Positions 4,917 through 7,916 of a stretch of DNA of 7,916 bases are shown in pieces. The position numbers and the translations under genes are program-made. The DNA is from Clostridium sp. CAG:343 (GTDB lineage: Bacteria; Bacillota; Clostridia; TANB77; CAG-508): contig FR888029.1 of the NCBI GenBank assembly GCA_000431335.1, forward strand, positions 1 through 7,916. The letters run 5' to 3'. Every line of letters begins with the position of its first letter. Within the stretch, counting starts at the first letter, position 1. The notes under the pieces were generated by a model. That model made no database searches and was not told the origin of the DNA. It saw only the letters and a program-made list of their open reading frames with translations.

Positions 4917-7916
4917 ATGAAAAAAGAGAAGAAGATGGCACTTATAACATTATTGGTAATGATATTAAATATGTTTTCACCATACAGTATATTATTTAAT
5001 AACATATCGAATGCAGCAACAGGAGTGTTAGGAGATGATCCAATTATATTAAACAACTTAGGGGTAACAACAAAAGGATCAAACAAAATACTAACAGTAG
5101 AAATAGCTGCAGTAACAGAAGCTGTCTTAAATGGATTTGACTTCCAATTTAAAATAGATACAAGTAAAATAACGCCATGTAACAAAAATACAGGAGCAGC
5201 AACAACATCATTAGGAATGATAATGGCTCAAAGTGATTACTTCTTAGGAACATTACAAGTGAAAAGCTATGACAAAAATACAAATCAATTCCATTTCCTT
5301 GCAACAGAGCCATCAGGAGGAACAGATATAGCAGATAATGGATACATTCCAGGGCAAGTAGGAGATGATGCAATAGACGTAAATGGACAAGGATATTCAG
5401 TATATTATCCAATATTAAAGCTATCATTCAAATTAGATAGCTCAGTAGATGAAAATAGTTTACCATCAGACTTATTTACATTGGTACCATCAGGAGCAGG
5501 ATTACCAACAGGATTAAAAGTAAATTACACAAATGAATCAGGAATAAAAATAAGTAAAGATTTGCCATTAGCAACAAAAGGATTTACAAATGCAGAAAAA
5601 CAAATAGCATCAATATCAGTAAAAACAAATCCAACAATAACAGCATATGAACATGGAGATACAATAGATTTAACAGGAGGAGTAATCCAAGTGACATATG
5701 ATGACAATTCAGCAGAAGATATAGATATGACAGATCCATCAGTGTCAATAACAACAGGTTCACCAGCAGATGTAAATAATCCAATTGTAAAGTTAGATTA
5801 TAAAGGACAAGAGACAAGTTTTAATATAACAGTAACAGACCCAATCCAATCATTATCAGTGGCGACACCAATGACACAGGGAGAATATGATCATGGAGAT
5901 ACATTAAATTTTGCAGGATTAACATTATCAGCTGTAACAAAAAGTGGAGCAGCAACAACAATATCAAGTACAACACCAGGATTAACGATAAGTGAAACAA
6001 CAGCAAATATAAATTCACCAAACTTTACAAAGACATCAGGAAGTAGTGATGTAGAAGTAAGAGGAACACAGGTAATAAAATTCACATATGATGGAAAAAC
6101 AGTACAACAAACAATAATAGTAAATGACAAAATAGCTAGTATAAATGTGGTGACACAGCCAAACAAAACAGTATTCAAATATGGAGAAACATTAGACATA
6201 ACAGGAGCAACAGTAAAGGTAACATTGGAAAGTGGAGATACAACTAATATAAACTTACCAGATGGAAGTGCAACAGTATCAGCATTTGATAATACACAAA
6301 CAGGAAGTAAACAAAACTTAACAGTAACAATAAACAACAAAACAGCACCAGAAACAATAGATGTAGAAGCATATAACTATGTTAAAGAAACAACTCTAAC
6401 AGAACCAACAAAAGTAGACTACAAATATAATGAAGACCTAGATGTAACTGGAGGAAGAATAAAAGTAAACTGGGCAAATGGAACAGTATCAAATGTAAAT
6501 CTAACAACAAGCATGGTAACAGGATATAACAAAACACAGTTAGGGGTACAAACATTAACAATATCATATACATTTACATATACATTGTCAGATGGGGCAC
6601 AAATACAAGATCCAATAACAATGACATATGAAGTAGAAGTTACGAACCCAGCAAAAACAATAACAATTACACCACCAACAAAAACAGAATATGAACATGG
6701 AGATTCGTTAGATTTTACAGGTGGAGAGATAGAAGTAGCATATGAAGATGGAACAACACAAACAAAACAAATAACAGCTGATATGGTAAAAGAAAGTAGC
6801 GGAAGTTTAGTAAATATGGCTCCAACAGCATCTGATTACGTAAATAATGAAGTATCAAAAACATTAGTAATCAAATATAAAGAAGACAGTGTAACAGGAA
6901 CAGTAAATTATCCAATCAAAATAAAAAATGTTGTAAACAAAATAGAGATGTCAACAAATCCAACGAATACAACATATAACATAGGAGATACATCATACAA
7001 GTTAGCAGGAGGGGCAATCAAAGTAACAAGAAAAGCAGGAAACACAGAAATAGTAGCACTAACAGATAATGGAGTAACTCTAACAAATTTAAGTACATTA
7101 ACAACAAGCCAAGGAACAAAAGAAGTAACAGTTACTTATGAAGAAAAAACAACAACATTTAATATAACAGTACAAAATGGAGTAAGAAGTATAAATATAA
7201 CAACTCCAACAAAAACAACGTATAATCATGGAGAGACATTAGACGTTACAGGAGGAAAAATAGAAGTAACATATGTAGATGGAACGACACAAGACAAAGA
7301 ATTAGATGTAAGCATGATAACAGAAAGTGATGGAAGTCCTGTAAACATGGCACCATCAACATATGGAGACACAAACAAAGAAAGTAAAACATTATTAATA
7401 AAATATCAAGAAGACGGAATACAAAAACAAGAAAATTACACAATTGATATAATAAATGATGTAAAGCAAATTGCTATCCAAGGAACAGCACAATCACAAT
7501 ACAATATAAATGATCCATTACAACCCGGATTATCAATATTAGTAACAAGAGCAGTTGGAGTACCAGAAGCAATAACAGTAACAAATAGTATGTTAACAAA
7601 CTTCAGTACAGCAACAGAGGGAACAAGAATAGCAACAATAACATACACAGAAAACGGAATAACAAAAACAACAACATTTGTATATACAGTAAAAGATACT
7701 GTAACAAGTATAAGTGTAAAAAATGGACCAACAAATGCTACAAAGTACGGAGAAGATATTGACCTAACAGGAGTAACAATAGATGTAGTAAAAGGAAGTG
7801 GAACAACAACAATACCAGTTACAAAAGATATGATAAAAGCAGGAACATACGATCCAGACAAAACAGGAAATCAAGTAATAAAGATTGTATATGAAGAACA
7901 AGAAACAACATTATCA
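4917..7916 (+). CDS. Giant secreted adhesin-like protein with tandem Ig-like (Big_3) repeats (partial, runs off the window)
   Basis: The frame from ATG 4917 stays open for 1000 codons to the window edge, with no stop in my translation, so the real protein is longer. AAGGAG at 4903-4908, eight bases upstream, supports the start. A signal peptide lies at 1-33 (KKEKK, then MALITLLVMILNMF, probable cleavage after SNA33). Residues about 36-222 form a cohesin-like beta domain homologous to the one in the preceding protein (NGFDFQFKIDTSKITP 72-87; ILKLSFKL 166-173; PTGLKV 197-202). From residue 230 there are nine consecutive Ig-like domains of 80-96 residues, beginning at 230, 310, 406, 489, 579, 673, 756, 849 and 929. 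They carry the group-3 bacterial Ig signature Y-x-H/Y-G-D/E-T-L-D-x-T-G-G followed by I-x-V-x-Y-x-D-G-T. The protein is very rich in Thr and Ile and has one Cys (88). Long Ig stalks of this kind act in known families as surface fibres, adhesins or S-layer-linked proteins; a wall anchor or dockerin would be expected beyond the window. The 88-base gap from the upstream gene has no terminator, so the two form an operon. Confidence 0.9.
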   Translation, partial: MKKEKKMALITLLVMILNMFSPYSILFNNISNAATGVLGDDPIILNNLGVTTKGSNKILTVEIAAVTEAVLNGFDFQFKIDTSKITPCNKNTGAATTSLGMIMAQSDYFLGTLQVKSYDKNTNQFHFLATEPSGGTDIADNGYIPGQVGDDAIDVNGQGYSVYYPILKLSFKLDSSVDENSLPSDLFTLVPSGAGLPTGLKVNYTNESGIKISKDLPLATKGFTNAEKQIASISVKTNPTITAYEHGDTIDLTGGVIQVTYDDNSAEDIDMTDPSVSITTGSPADVNNPIVKLDYKGQETSFNITVTDPIQSLSVATPMTQGEYDHGDTLNFAGLTLSAVTKSGAATTISSTTPGLTISETTANINSPNFTKTSGSSDVEVRGTQVIKFTYDGKTVQQTIIVNDKIASINVVTQPNKTVFKYGETLDITGATVKVTLESGDTTNINLPDGSATVSAFDNTQTGSKQNLTVTINNKTAPETIDVEAYNYVKETTLTEPTKVDYKYNEDLDVTGGRIKVNWANGTVSNVNLTTSMVTGYNKTQLGVQTLTISYTFTYTLSDGAQIQDPITMTYEVEVTNPAKTITITPPTKTEYEHGDSLDFTGGEIEVAYEDGTTQTKQITADMVKESSGSLVNMAPTASDYVNNEVSKTLVIKYKEDSVTGTVNYPIKIKNVVNKIEMSTNPTNTTYNIGDTSYKLAGGAIKVTRKAGNTEIVALTDNGVTLTNLSTLTTSQGTKEVTVTYEEKTTTFNITVQNGVRSINITTPTKTTYNHGETLDVTGGKIEVTYVDGTTQDKELDVSMITESDGSPVNMAPSTYGDTNKESKTLLIKYQEDGIQKQENYTIDIINDVKQIAIQGTAQSQYNINDPLQPGLSILVTRAVGVPEAITVTNSMLTNFSTATEGTRIATITYTENGITKTTTFVYTVKDTVTSISVKNGPTNATKYGEDIDLTGVTIDVVKGSGTTTIPVTKDMIKAGTYDPDKTGNQVIKIVYEEQETTLS
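5604..7916 (+). repeat. Array of nine tandem Ig-like domain repeats
   Basis: Domain units start at bases 5604, 5844, 6132, 6381, 6651, 6933, 7182, 7461 and 7701, and the last is cut by the window edge. The most constant block is Y(E/D/N/K)(H/Y)G(D/E)(T/S)(L/I)(D/N)xTG: YEHGDTIDLTGG in unit 1, YDHGDTLNFAG in 2, KYGETLDITGA in 3, YEHGDSLDFTGG in 5, YNHGETLDVTGG in 7 and KYGEDIDLTGV in 9. Unit 4 has YNEDLDVTGG. Units 6 and 8 are off-type, with YNIGDT and YNINDP. The DNA copies are well diverged, so this is an old array rather than a recent expansion, although the shared TATGAACATGGAGAT block is still exact in units 1 and 5. Confidence 0.85.
6651..7700 (+). repeat. Two-domain duplication within the Ig array
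   Basis: Units 5 and 6 (6651-7181, 177 residues) and units 7 and 8 (7182-7700, 173 residues) are two copies of one two-domain block. Unit 5 matches unit 7 over its first 57 residues at 35 positions by my hand alignment, including PTKT, TGG, DGTTQ and VNMAP. Unit 6 matches unit 8 through YNI-D, a VTR motif, LTN-ST and a TTTF strand near the end. Units 5 and 7 are much closer to each other than to the adjacent units 6 and 8, which shows that the duplicated unit was a pair of domains. Confidence 0.75.

Noticed and set aside
5604..7916. CRISPR array or DNA-level direct repeats
   Set aside because: The periodicity is 240-290 bases, in frame, and diverged at DNA level. It reflects protein domains, not short identical repeats with unique spacers.

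Overview
The window (7,916 bases, very AT-rich, every gene on the + strand) looks like the chromosome of a low-GC Firmicute, most likely an uncultured gut-type member of the Clostridia. The basis is the strong preference for AGA, ATA and A-ending codons, GGAG-type ribosome binding sites, TTGAAA/TAAAAT promoters, hairpin-plus-T terminators, and the rplI-dnaB gene pair that is common in this phylum. This assignment is inference; no marker here fixes the genus.

Layout. 2-175 is the 3' end of a protein cut by the window edge, closed by a strong terminator at 185-221. A near-consensus promoter (224-252) starts the housekeeping unit rplI (ribosomal protein L9, 279-725) and dnaB (replicative helicase, start chosen at 787, end 2121), which a second hairpin terminator (2140-2172) closes. 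A promoter with the same two hexamers (2223-2251) precedes a monocistronic gene for a small single-pass membrane protein of unknown function (2373-2852), again with its own terminator (2863-2900). After a 326-base spacer comes a two-gene secreted-protein operon. The first gene (3227-4828, 533 residues) has a signal peptide, a cohesin-like beta domain, a cadherin-like beta-sandwich, a carboxypeptidase-regulatory-like domain and a C-terminal dockerin-type pair of calcium loops. The second gene (4917 to the window end, 1000 codons and still open) has a signal peptide, the same kind of N-terminal cohesin-like domain, and at least nine tandem group-3 bacterial Ig-like domains.

How the genes fit together. 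The left half is ordinary translation and replication machinery. The right half appears to be an accessory surface module: two exported proteins with homologous N-terminal domains, one short with a dockerin-like tail and one very long and filamentous. The pairing suggests that they are displayed or assembled together, for example as a short connector and a long stalk or adhesin. The partner or ligand cannot be read from the sequence. The surface genes also use a far more A-biased coding strand than rplI and dnaB. The most interesting points are the shared N-terminal domain, the two-domain duplication inside the Ig array, the half-degenerate dockerin, and a repeated AGCTAAGAT leader segment that loosely resembles parts of a c-di-GMP-I riboswitch.
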